64,000 nt of DNA, taken from assembly GCA_020723805.1 (NCBI GenBank), contig DYID01000020.1:1-64000 (forward strand), written 5' to 3'. This DNA comes from Anaerolinea sp. GTDB lineage: Bacteria; Chloroflexota; Anaerolineae; Anaerolineales; Villigracilaceae. The notes under the pieces are model-generated. The model was not told the DNA's origin. It was given only the letters and a program-made list of their open reading frames with translations, and searched no databases. Below, piece by piece: positions 9,718 to 20,100 of the stretch (its first letter is position 1; the number at the start of each line of letters is the position of its first letter). A program made the position numbers and the translations under genes.

Positions 9718-9796
9718 GTTTTCCTCCGTTGCGGATAGTATAGCATAGACATTACCGGGGTACTATCACCTGTCAATTTCGTTAATCGGGGTTTCC

Positions 9797-9985
9797 TGAG
9801 TAACTCACCTTACGCAGAACGTCCCGAAGGTTCTCTGAAAAGAGCCTTATGGAACGATAAAACCTTCGGGACGGTGCTTAACATCAGTGAGTAACTCACC
9901 TTACGCGGTGGCGCGAGATTCATCTCGCGTTTTCAAGCGACATGAATGTCGCGCTACGAGAAAACTGCGTAACATCAGTGAGTAA
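9797..9985. repeat. two tandem palindromic elements bounded by GTGAGTAACTCACCTTACGC
   Basis: internal stems CGTCCCGAAGGTT/AACCTTCGGGACG, CGCGAGATtcATCTCGCG, GCGACATgaATGTCGC; second copy matches 56.2 kb element. Confidence 0.75.
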
Positions 9986-10048
9986 ATTTTGCCGCGCTTT
10001 TGTAGACGGGCGTATAATTTCAAATGGAAACATCCGCAGGAGGGCGGC

Positions 10049-10693
10049 ATGGAGCAGGATTTTGTGACAGAACGAAGGCTCATGGTGGAGCGTCAACTGC
10101 GGGGACGTGGAATCAGCGACCGGCGTGTGTTGGATGCGTTCGAAACCGTGCCGCGCCATCTCTTCGTCCCCGAGGAATACCGCCATTTGGCATACGAAGA
10201 CGGTCCGCTTCCCATTGGATTCAGCCAGACTATCTCCCAGCCTTTCATCGTTGCCTACATGACTCAACTGCTGGATTTGAGCGGCGATGAACGTGTGCTC
10301 GAAGTGGGGACCGGCTCCGGCTATCAGGCGGCGATTCTTTCCGCCCTGACGGCTGAAGTGCACACCATCGAACTCATCCCCGCCCTGGCAGAACGCGCCC
10401 GCCAGACCCTCGAGCAAATCGGCGTGACCAACGTTTTCATTCACATTGGCGATGGGTCGCTGGGTTGGGAAGAAGCCGCCCCTTACGATGCCATTCTGGT
10501 CACTGCCGCCGGTCCGCGTGTGCCGCCGCCTCTGCTGAAACAACTTGCCGACGGCGGGCGCATGGTGCTGCCTGTCGGTGAGCGCGGCGCTCAGGTGCTG
10601 GAGTTGTGGCGGCGGGAGGGAGAGAAGTTTACGCACGAGACCCTGCTCCCTGTGGCGTTTGTCCCCCTGCGGGGCAGGGAGGGGTTGAAGTAA
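10049..10693 (+). CDS. pcm: protein-L-isoaspartate O-methyltransferase
   Basis: 'LFVPEEYRHLAYEDGPLPIGFSQTISQPFIVAYMTQLL...VLEVGTGSGYQAAIL'; RBS before ATG at 10049. Confidence 0.93.
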   Translation: MEQDFVTERRLMVERQLRGRGISDRRVLDAFETVPRHLFVPEEYRHLAYEDGPLPIGFSQTISQPFIVAYMTQLLDLSGDERVLEVGTGSGYQAAILSALTAEVHTIELIPALAERARQTLEQIGVTNVFIHIGDGSLGWEEAAPYDAILVTAAGPRVPPPLLKQLADGGRMVLPVGERGAQVLELWRREGEKFTHETLLPVAFVPLRGREGLK

Positions 10694-10787
10694 CGAAGGC
10701 GCAACGCTCCCAACAAAACTGCCGGCAGGGGAAACGGCGGGTTTGCATTTCCAGTTTTTCCAGTTTTATGGAATAATACAGCAGGTT

Positions 10788-12071
10788 ATGTATAAAATCA
10801 TCATTCCCGATTCGCGGTTGATCGCCCCCTTTAACGAGCCTGCGCGCGATTTGCGCATTCAAAACAATCCCCTCTGGCTGCATCAGAGGAATGTCCTTGC
10901 GCCTTACACCACCCGCGAAAAGGAACTCGAACCCAGGGAGCATCTTCCCAACGAGCGGGTGGAAATGCTCGTTTATCGCAACAACCTGTTTTTCGACGAG
11001 GAATACATCAAGGCGTTCATTTCCGCCGCGCGCAAGCGGAAACGGGCAGTGCGGGCGGCATTCTCCGCCGAAGACCCGGCCTTCAAGGAACATGCCCTGC
11101 CGCTGTCCACCTCCTACACGCTGGCGGGCAATTTGTACTTGGCTGACTTGTGGTATTACCCCCAGGGACCGGTGGCAGACGTGGAACCGCTCGTCATTGA
11201 CCTGGAGGCGCGCGAACTCGGTTATTATCACGTCCCCACCTACATGGCTGACCAGAGCGGCGACCTGACCTTTCAAGTGCCTCTGCGCGCCCTTCTGGCA
11301 ATTGACTCGTGGGTGCATATCTTCATTGCCGATATTGTGTTCGGTCTGTTTTCGCGAGGCGCACGTTTCGAGAAACGCCTGAACGAAGACTTGGCATTCA
11401 AGTTGAGAATTTTGAGCAAGGCACTCTACGAAGGACGGCAGGTGCTCGAATGTTCGGAACTGGTGAAGGTGGGCAAAAACTGCGTCATTGACCCCCGCGC
11501 CGTCATCCACGGACCGACCACCATCGGCGATAACGTGACCATCAACGCCGGCGCGGTCATCGAAAATTGCATCATTGGGAATAACGTCAACATCTCGCAG
11601 GATGTGCAGTTGATGCTTTCGGTGGTGGGGGATGGCACGTTTCTACCCTTCCGCGCCGCCCTGTTCATGACCACCGTGATGGACAACAGCATGATTGCGC
11701 AAAACACCTGTTTGCAGATGTGCGTCGTTGGGCGTAACACCTTCATCGGCGCCGGCTCCACTTTTACCGACTATAACCTCGTCCCCACGCCCATCCGTGC
11801 GCTGGACGGGCATGGCAACCTGAGTTATGCCAACCGTCCTGTTATTGGCAGCGCCGTGGGGCATAACTGCCGCATCGGTTCAGGGATGATTGTGTACCCC
11901 GCACGCACCATCGAATCAGACGTGGTGCTGGCGGCGTCGAAAGAACGGCGCGTCATTGACCGCAACATCCGCTATGAAGACAGCGACCACCACAAGTTCA
12001 AGTATCCCGGGCTGCATAAGCGGCTGTACGACCCCAAAAGCAGAGAAGTGCAGGCGCTGGAATCATGGTAG
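10788..12071 (+). CDS. left-handed beta-helix hexapeptide-repeat (acyl/nucleotidyltransferase-like) protein
   Basis: 'IDPRAVIHGPTTIGDNVTINAGAVIENCIIGNNVNI' hexapeptide repeats. Confidence 0.8.
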   Translation: MYKIIIPDSRLIAPFNEPARDLRIQNNPLWLHQRNVLAPYTTREKELEPREHLPNERVEMLVYRNNLFFDEEYIKAFISAARKRKRAVRAAFSAEDPAFKEHALPLSTSYTLAGNLYLADLWYYPQGPVADVEPLVIDLEARELGYYHVPTYMADQSGDLTFQVPLRALLAIDSWVHIFIADIVFGLFSRGARFEKRLNEDLAFKLRILSKALYEGRQVLECSELVKVGKNCVIDPRAVIHGPTTIGDNVTINAGAVIENCIIGNNVNISQDVQLMLSVVGDGTFLPFRAALFMTTVMDNSMIAQNTCLQMCVVGRNTFIGAGSTFTDYNLVPTPIRALDGHGNLSYANRPVIGSAVGHNCRIGSGMIVYPARTIESDVVLAASKERRVIDRNIRYEDSDHHKFKYPGLHKRLYDPKSREVQALESW

Positions 12072-12074
12072 CAC

Positions 12075-13175
12075 ATGGATACCTTCGCGTTCATCATTCA
12101 TCCCATTGACCCCAAACGGGATGTCAGCCGCAAGTTTCCGCTTTTGGGGCGGTTGTTGAGCGAAAGACAGATTGACTTTTTCTCCACGTTCTTTCCGCCG
12201 GTGTACATTTCCGAAATCGAAGGGATACGCTCGGAGGCGACGGGCAAGGAAATCAAAGGCTGGTTCATCGCCTGTCCCTACACGCCGCGGCGGATGATGG
12301 AGTTGCCGGAGCAGACGGTTTATCGTAAGATTATCCAGACCGGCAGGCTGGCGGAAAAACTCGGCGCGCAAATTCTGGGCTTGGGAGCGTTTACATCGGT
12401 GGTGGGAGATGCCGGCATCACCATTGCCAAAGCCCTAGATGTGCCGGTGACGACCGGCGATTCCTACACCGTGACGGTGGCTGTGGAAGCGGTGCGGGAG
12501 GCGGCGCGGCTGATGGACATTCCGCTGGCAGGCGCCACCGCCGCTGTAGTAGGCGCGACGGGCGCCATCGGTCAGGTGTGTGCCGAACTGCTGGCAGACG
12601 ACGTGCAGCGTCTCTTTTTGATCGGCCGCAGGCAGGAAAAACTCGAGGAACTGCGGGACAGGCTGAAGGTCCGCGCAAGAGCCGAATTGATCGCCAGCAC
12701 ACGGATGGAAGTCCTCTCCGAGGCGCAGTTGATTCTGACGGTGACGAGCGCCATCCACGAGGTCATCCGCCCGGAACATTTGCAGCCCGGCAGTGTGGTG
12801 TGCGATGTCGCCCGCCCCCGTGATGTTTCTGCAATGGTGGCACGGGTGAGAGATGATATATTAGTGATTGACGGCGGAATGGTGGATGTGCCAGGACCCG
12901 TTGATTTCCATTTTAATTTCGGTTTCCCGCCGGGTAAGGCGTATGCCTGCATGGCGGAGACGATTGCCCTGGCGCTGGAGGGACGTTTCGAGGATTACAC
13001 GCTCGGCAAACACATCACCAGGGAACGCGTCGAAGAAATCGGTTCGATTGCCAGGAAGCATGGCTTCCGCTTGAGCGGCTTTCGTTCGTTCGAACGCGAA
13101 GTAACACCCGAACAAATTGAAACTGTGAGGCGTAACGCGGCGCAGGCAAGAAAATTGCGCGCGGCGCATACGTAA
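12075..13175 (+). CDS. acyl-ACP reductase (AAR)-like Rossmann protein
   Basis: Colinear with cyanobacterial AAR from memory: 'SEATGKEIKGWFI', 'LGAFTSVVGD', 'TTGDSYT', 'AAVVGATGAIG', 'AYACMAETIALALEG'. Confidence 0.7.
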   Translation: MDTFAFIIHPIDPKRDVSRKFPLLGRLLSERQIDFFSTFFPPVYISEIEGIRSEATGKEIKGWFIACPYTPRRMMELPEQTVYRKIIQTGRLAEKLGAQILGLGAFTSVVGDAGITIAKALDVPVTTGDSYTVTVAVEAVREAARLMDIPLAGATAAVVGATGAIGQVCAELLADDVQRLFLIGRRQEKLEELRDRLKVRARAELIASTRMEVLSEAQLILTVTSAIHEVIRPEHLQPGSVVCDVARPRDVSAMVARVRDDILVIDGGMVDVPGPVDFHFNFGFPPGKAYACMAETIALALEGRFEDYTLGKHITRERVEEIGSIARKHGFRLSGFRSFEREVTPEQIETVRRNAAQARKLRAAHT

Positions 13176-13190
13176 TTTCGGAGGTTATGT

Positions 13191-14099
13191 ATGGGAAAAT
13201 CACGATTGTTGGTTGTGGAAGATGACCTCGACATCGGAAACATGCTGAAGATTTACTTCAGCGGGCTGGGTTTCGATGTGGATGTCGCAGTGCGCGGTTC
13301 GGATGCGCTGGAGAAGACCAAGCAGGTGCTGCCCCATCTGATCGTGCTGGACATCATGCTGCCCGACATTGACGGCTATGAAGTGTGCCGCAACCTGCGC
13401 ATGAACATGCGTACCAGCCACATCCCGGTCATCTTTCTCACCCAGAAGGATGAGCGCAGCGACAAACTCCAGGGACTGGAACTGGGCGCGGACGATTACA
13501 TCACCAAGCCCTTCGACATTGAGGAACTCAAACTGCGCGTACAGGGCGCCATCCGCCGCGCCGAACGTGAGAGCCTCACCGACCCCCGTTCCGGTCTTCC
13601 TGCCGGGCGTTTGATCGAGGAACAACTCCGCCGCATCATCCGCGAAAAGGACTGGGCGCTGATTGACGCGCGGGTCAACCACTTCGAGCCGTTCAAGGAT
13701 GTTTATGGTTTTGTGGCAGGCGACGACGTTCTACGCTTCACTGCCATGCTCATCGGCGAAGTGGTGGATGAACTGGGCACCGCCTCCGATTTCATCGGTC
13801 ACGCCGGAGGCGACAACTTCATCATCATCACCAAAGCCGAAAAAGCCGCCGCCATCCGCGAGCGCCTCAAAGCGCGCTTCAACGAAGAAGTGCAGACGCA
13901 CTACAACTTCATGGACCGCCAGCAGGGCTTCATCATGGCGCCCTCTCCCGACGGGACGACCACCCAAGTGCCTTTCATGACCATGTCGGTGGGGGTGGTC
14001 TCGCCTTTGGAACATTCCTTTGCCGATATTCGTGAAATCACCGAACTTGCGGCGGAAGCCCGCCGTCAGGATACCCCATCGGCAGGGAAAGCAGGCTGA
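13191..14099 (+). CDS. response regulator with degenerate GGDEF-like output domain
   Basis: REC 'LLVVEDDLDIGNML...IVLDIMLPDIDGYE...FLTQKDE'; 'GHAGGDNFIIIT'. Confidence 0.85.
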   Translation: MGKSRLLVVEDDLDIGNMLKIYFSGLGFDVDVAVRGSDALEKTKQVLPHLIVLDIMLPDIDGYEVCRNLRMNMRTSHIPVIFLTQKDERSDKLQGLELGADDYITKPFDIEELKLRVQGAIRRAERESLTDPRSGLPAGRLIEEQLRRIIREKDWALIDARVNHFEPFKDVYGFVAGDDVLRFTAMLIGEVVDELGTASDFIGHAGGDNFIIITKAEKAAAIRERLKARFNEEVQTHYNFMDRQQGFIMAPSPDGTTTQVPFMTMSVGVVSPLEHSFADIREITELAAEARRQDTPSAGKAG

Positions 14100-14108
14100 T
14101 GGAAGAGG

Positions 14109-17100
14109 ATGTTTGACGGTTTGGGACTCGGTCACTATTTAATTCTGCTGGCGCTGGCATTTTTACTGCCGGTGCTGGCGGTTGTCGCGTTCCGCCGCGC
14201 CTTTCGAAAACCCTCTCTCCCTCCACAAACCGACCCTTCCCTTTCTTCCCCCGATTCTTCTCAAAAACTCAACGAAGCGATTTTGCTCATCCAGCCCGGC
14301 GGGCGGGTGGAATACCTCAACGAACTCGCGCGGGAATGGTTTGGCTTGCGCCCCGAGGAACCGCCCGACCTGGAATTGCTGGCGCGCCGCGTCCGTCCCT
14401 CCGAGGAATTTTTCCGCCTGTGCGCCAGCCCCTCCCGCAAACGCCTCTCCATTGGCGGTCAACTGGTGGAAGCCGCCTCCTACCCTCTGCCGGGTGTCCA
14501 TGCACAGACGCTCGTGGCAATGCAGGCGGTCGAATTTTCGAAAAATTTGCAGGAAGCGGGAGCGCATTCTTCTATCCTGCGCCTCCTCACCGACTTCAGC
14601 CGCAGTCTGTCTGCCAGCCTGGCGCTGGAGGATGTGCTGCACGCCGTCCTGTTGAACATCTCGCAGTTGCTTTCGCCCGATATTCTGGAACTCAAACTCG
14701 AGGACCCCGAAACCAAACAACTGACGCCGTTCATCCTCGATCCCATTGGTCGCGCCGGCGTTCAACGCGCCCCCTTTTCCCAATTCAACGGCTTCACTGC
14801 CTATCTTCTCCAACAGAATAAACCCGTCCTTCTGACCGACACCACCACGCCTTCGCTTCCGCCTCAACTCCAGGTTGAGAACTCCCCGATTCGTTCCTAT
14901 CTCGGCTTGCCCCTCCTCGCCGACCAGCAACGAATCGGAACGCTGGAACTGGGACGCTTCACCCCTGCCGCCCTCCGCCAGGAAGACCTGGACCTGATCC
15001 AGTTGATGGCATCGCAAATTGCCTTCAGCATTCGCAACGCCATTCTGCACCAGACGGAACAAAAACGCGCCGCCGAATTGAGCGGGCTTGCCAGCCTTGC
15101 CCAAGCGGTGAGCGTTTCCCGCGATTACAAAGACATTTTGCGGCGGCTGATTCAAAGCGTTGCCCCTCTGTTACCCTTCGATATTCTTGGTTTCCTGTTA
15201 TACGACCCGGGCAAAGGAACGCTGGAAGCCCAGTCTCCTTTTCAGGGATTGCCTCCGCAAATCGTGGATATGTACCGGGCGTCCGTCCCCCCCAACAGCC
15301 CCGTCGAAAAATTCATCCTCGAAAAGAAAACCATCGTTGCCTCCAACGCCGCCGCCGACCCACACTGGCGTGAACTTGGGCTTCACACTCTCGCACAAGC
15401 CGCCAGCCTGCGAGAATCGGTCCTTGCTCCCATGGTCGCCGATGACCATCTGGTGGGATATTTGCAGGTTTCCAACCGCAAAGGCGGCTTCGCCGAATTC
15501 TCCGAGGCGGAAATCCGCCTCATCGAAACGATTGCCCGTCAGGCGGCGGGTATTCTCGAAACTGCCCTCACCACCGAGCAGACCCGTCAGCGCGCCCTCC
15601 GTTCCGACGCTCTGCGCCGCATTGCCAGCCTTGCCGCCTCCAACGCCACCATAGATGAAATCCTGCGCTTCTCGGTTCAGGAACTGGCGCGTCTCTTTCA
15701 AGGCGACCTCGCCGCCATCTTCCTGCGCGACGAAGAGCGCGGCGAACTGACCCTGCACAAGGAATCGGTCTTTGGCGCCAAACCCGAAGAAATCAACACC
15801 CTCAGCCGCCTGCATGTGGACGCCTCTCAATACCGCTTCACCGTCTCCGGCAGCCAAAAGCCCTTCCTCTCCGGGCGGCTCAGCGCCGACCGCCGCATCC
15901 TCGCCGCCTACCTGCCGCTGGTCACCACCCTGCAGGTCGAATCGGCGGTGGTGGTTCCTCTCGTCGTCCGCGACCGCAGCCTGGGCGAACTCATGCTCGG
16001 AAGCCGCAAAGCCGAATTCTTCAACGAATACGACCTGCAAATCATCTCCACCGCCGCCGGTCAACTTGCCTCCGCCCTCGAAGACGCCTCCCGCGCCACC
16101 CTCACCGACGAAACTTTGCGCCGCCGTGTCGAACAACTGACTGCCATTGCGCGCGTCAGCCGTGAACTCAGCGCCGCCTCCGACCTGCGCTCTCTGCTGG
16201 ATGTCATTCACAGCGAAAGCCTGCGTATCACCCGCGCCAAATGCGGCACCATCCTGCTCTTCGACGAAAACGCTTCCACCGACCCTCTGCCTGTCTCTCT
16301 CACCGTTGGCTGTCCCTTCCCTGAGACTCTTTCTGCGCTCGAAAAACACGCCTTCCACAGCGGCGAACCGCAGCTTATCGAAAACACCGCGCAGACGCCC
16401 TATGCTGTCTCCCACGAGGGAGTGAAAGCCCTCTTGGTCGTCCCCATTCTCAGTCAGGGAAGAACCGTAGGGCTGATTCACCTGCACTCCGACAAACCCG
16501 GCGCTTTCGACGCGTCCTCCCTCGAAGTCGTCCAAACGCTGGCGGCGCAAGCCGCAGTTGCCGTTGTCAACGTGCGCCGCTATCAGGAGCAGGTGCGCCA
16601 GGCGGAACTCCTGCGCCGGCGCGCGGGTGCGGCTGCGCGTTTATCCGAAAGCGGTTCGCTGGATTTTGAACAGCCGCTGGAACAAACCCTGCGCCAGATT
16701 GCCGTCAACATCAGCGAAGCGACCGCCTTTCGCGCCGTTCTCATCAGTGTGCTGGAGCCGCAGAGCGGCATGTTGCGGCGCGTTACCGGTGTGGGCTTTC
16801 CGCCGGAAATCATGGCGGAATTCATGGCACGCAAACAGCCATTTTCCAGCCTGAAACAACTCCTCAAACCGCAGTTCCGCATCAGCCGTTCCTACTTCAT
16901 CCCGGCTGACCAGTCTCCCATCGTCCCCGCCGATATCCACCTCGTCACTCTTCAATCGCAGGAGCGCCAGCAGAACAGCCCCAACGCCTGGGACCCGGAC
17001 GATACCCTTGTGACCGTTCTGGAGGACAACGAGGGAAAACCGATTGGAATCATCAGCGTGGATGCGCCCCGCGACGGTCTGCGCCCGGACCGCGCCGCCA

Positions 17101-20100
17101 TCGAAGCGCTGGAACTCTTTGCGGCGCAAGCCTCACTGGCGATCATCGGTCATACCCGCATCACGGAACTCCGCAATCAGGTGGATGCGCTGAAAGCCGG
17201 GCTCGAACGCCAGCAGCGTCTGCTTGCCAACACCCAAAACGACCTGCCCGTTCTGCTCCGCAAAGACCTTGACCAGACCATCGCCATCCAAAACCTCGAC
17301 CAGCGGGCGCAGCGTGTCCGCGCGGGGCTTGCCATCACCGAATCGGTCAGCCGCCAGTTGGACGCCTCCTCTGCCCTTCAGGCATTGGCGCGTGAGACCC
17401 TCACGCAGTTGGGTATGTCTGCCGCGCTGGTGGCGGAAGCCTCGCCCGAAGGTCCGCGTTTGACTCACATCCTGGGCAACATTCCGCGCGCCACCAACCC
17501 GGAGGCGCTGTTCGGTCAAAGAAACCCGCTCCGCGCTACCCTGCAAAGCGGCGAAGCCATCCTCATTGCCGCCTTGGACGAAAACGTCGAATGGCGCGAT
17601 ACGCCTCTGCTGACTGCTCTGCGGGCAAAATCCGTCATCTGCCTGCCCCTCCGCATAGACAAGCGCACCGTGGCAGCGATGATGGCGGTCAGCCCCGAAC
17701 CGATGCCTGCCTTCACCAGCGAAGACCTGCAGGTCTATCACCAAATCGCGCGGCAGACCTCCGTCATCCTGCAAAACATTTCCCTGCTCAGCGAAACCCG
17801 CCGCCGCCTGCAGGAAGTCAACCTGCTGCTCGATTTCAGCCGTCAACTGCGCGGACTCGATGCCGACCACATCGTCAAGGCGCTGTTGGAGAGCGCCCGC
17901 AAAGCCTTGAACACGGCGCACGCCGGCGTGGTGTTGATTTGGAACGAGCACACCGCTCAACTCATTCCCAAAGCCGTGGCTGGCTATGCCGACAACGAAG
18001 CGATGAAAAAGATCGCCTACCGCTCCGGCGAATCTCTGCCGGGGCAGGTCTTCGAAACCAACCGTCCCCTGCGGGTGGACGAAGTGCAGTTCACGCGCGA
18101 TTACACCTTCACCACCGAAGGGCAGCTGCTCTACCGTCAAGCCACCGGCGGACGTTTGCCCGTTTCGAGTTTGCTCATCCCCATCCAATCGGGCGACCAG
18201 CGCGTGGGGGTGGTGGTGCTGGATAACTTCAACACCCCCGCCGCCTTCCATGAAGAGGACGAGACCCTGCTCCTTTCGCTTGCCCAGCAGGTTGGGCTTT
18301 CGCTCCAAAACGTTCACCTCGTACAGGCGACCCAGGAACGCGCTGCCCAGCTGGAAGCCCTCACCGCCGCCGCCACCAACCTGACCTCCAGCCTGAAAAG
18401 CACCGAACTCATGGAGACCCTCCTCGATCAACTGGGACCGGTCATCCCCTTCGATACGGCGACCCTGTGGATCCGCGAAAAAGACCGCCTCACCGTCGCC
18501 GCCGCGCGCGGCTTCCCCGACACCGAACGGCGCCTCGGCTTGACCATTGCCGCGGAAGACAGCGCCCTGTTCAAGGAAATGATTCGTACCGGTCAGGGCA
18601 TCTCCGTCGGCGACGTGCGGCAGGACCCGCGTTTCCCGCCGCTCGAAGCGCCGCGGCTTTCCTGGCTGGGCTTACCGCTGGTCTCGAAGAAGGAAGTCAT
18701 CGGTGTGCTGGCGCTCGAAAAATGGCAGGCGTACTTCTACACCCGCGAACATATTCAGGTCGGCACAACCTTTGCAAGCCAGGCGGCTGTGGCGTTGGAA
18801 AACGCCCGCCTCTTCGAGGAAAGCCTGAGCCGCGCCTCCGAACTCGACCAGCGTTCCAAACGCCTGGCGCTCCTCAACCGTTTCTCCTCATCGCTGGGTT
18901 TCCTGCTCGATGAGGACAAAATCCTGCAACTCACCGCCAACGAAATCCAGGATGCTGCCAATGCCGCGCGGGTCTCGGTGGTGGTATTCGAGCGCGGCAA
19001 AGCGGTGTGGAAATTCTCCAACCCGAAACCCACCCGCAAACTGCCGCAAACCCTGCCCGATGCTCCCATCTTCCAGCGTCTGCGCGAATCGCTGGGTGTG
19101 TTCACCACCGATTCGGTCAAGAGTGAAGCGGACCTGGCGCCCCTCGCCGGCTTCCTGGGCGAAAATACCAAATCGCTGCTCATCCTGCCGCTTGCCAGCA
19201 GTTCGAATCTAAGAGCGCTGATCTTTGTCCAACAAAACGAAGCCATGCGCTTCAGCCACGCCGAACTCGAACTGGCGCTCACCCTCACCAATCAGGCGAG
19301 CATTGCGCTCGAAAACGCCCGCCTTTACCAGTCCACCCTTTCCACGGCGGAACGATTTGCCATTCTCAACCAATCCAGTTATCAGGTTGGCGCCAGCCTC
19401 GACCCGGAGCAAATTTACGTCGCCGTCCATCGCGCCGCCCAGCGGCTCATGCCGGTCGAATCCTTCGTCATCAGCCTGCTGGATGAAGAGACGAACGAAA
19501 TCGAAGGCGTGTACCTGGTGGATGGCGACAAACGCGCTCCCGTCGCCCGCATCCCGCGCGACCAGGGCTTGAGCGGGCGCGTCATTTCCACCGCTCAACC
19601 TCTGCTCATTCACGGCGCCGCCGCTGTGGATGAGTTGGGCGGCGTTCCCTATGGCAGACCCGAAACGCCGCAATCCATCCTTGCCGTTCCCATGCTCCTC
19701 GGCGGACGGGCGCTGGGCATGCTTTCCGCCCAAAGTTACCAGCCGAACGTCTATACCGAAGACGACCTGCAAATCCTCAGCACGCTTGCCAACCAGGCGA
19801 TGGTTGCCATCCAAAACGGACGCCTGCTCAACGAAACCCGCCGCCTCGCGCAGGAACTGGAACAGCGCGTCGTCGAACGCACAGCGGAACTGGAACGCGA
19901 AAAACAAAACACCGAAACCCTGCTCCGCATTCTGACCGAAGTCTCCTCCAGCCTCGACCTGGACCGCGCCCTCAACCGCACGCTTGCCCTGTTGAACGAC
20001 GCCATTGGCGCGGAACAAGGCACCATCATGCTGCGCGACGCCGAAGACAACATGCTTCATTACCGCGCCGGCTACGGTTACCTCTCCAGCATGATGAGCG

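Noticed and set aside
15198-16550. 450-aa minus-strand ORF
   Set aside because: Antisense to histidine kinase; Gly/Phe-rich shadow translation.
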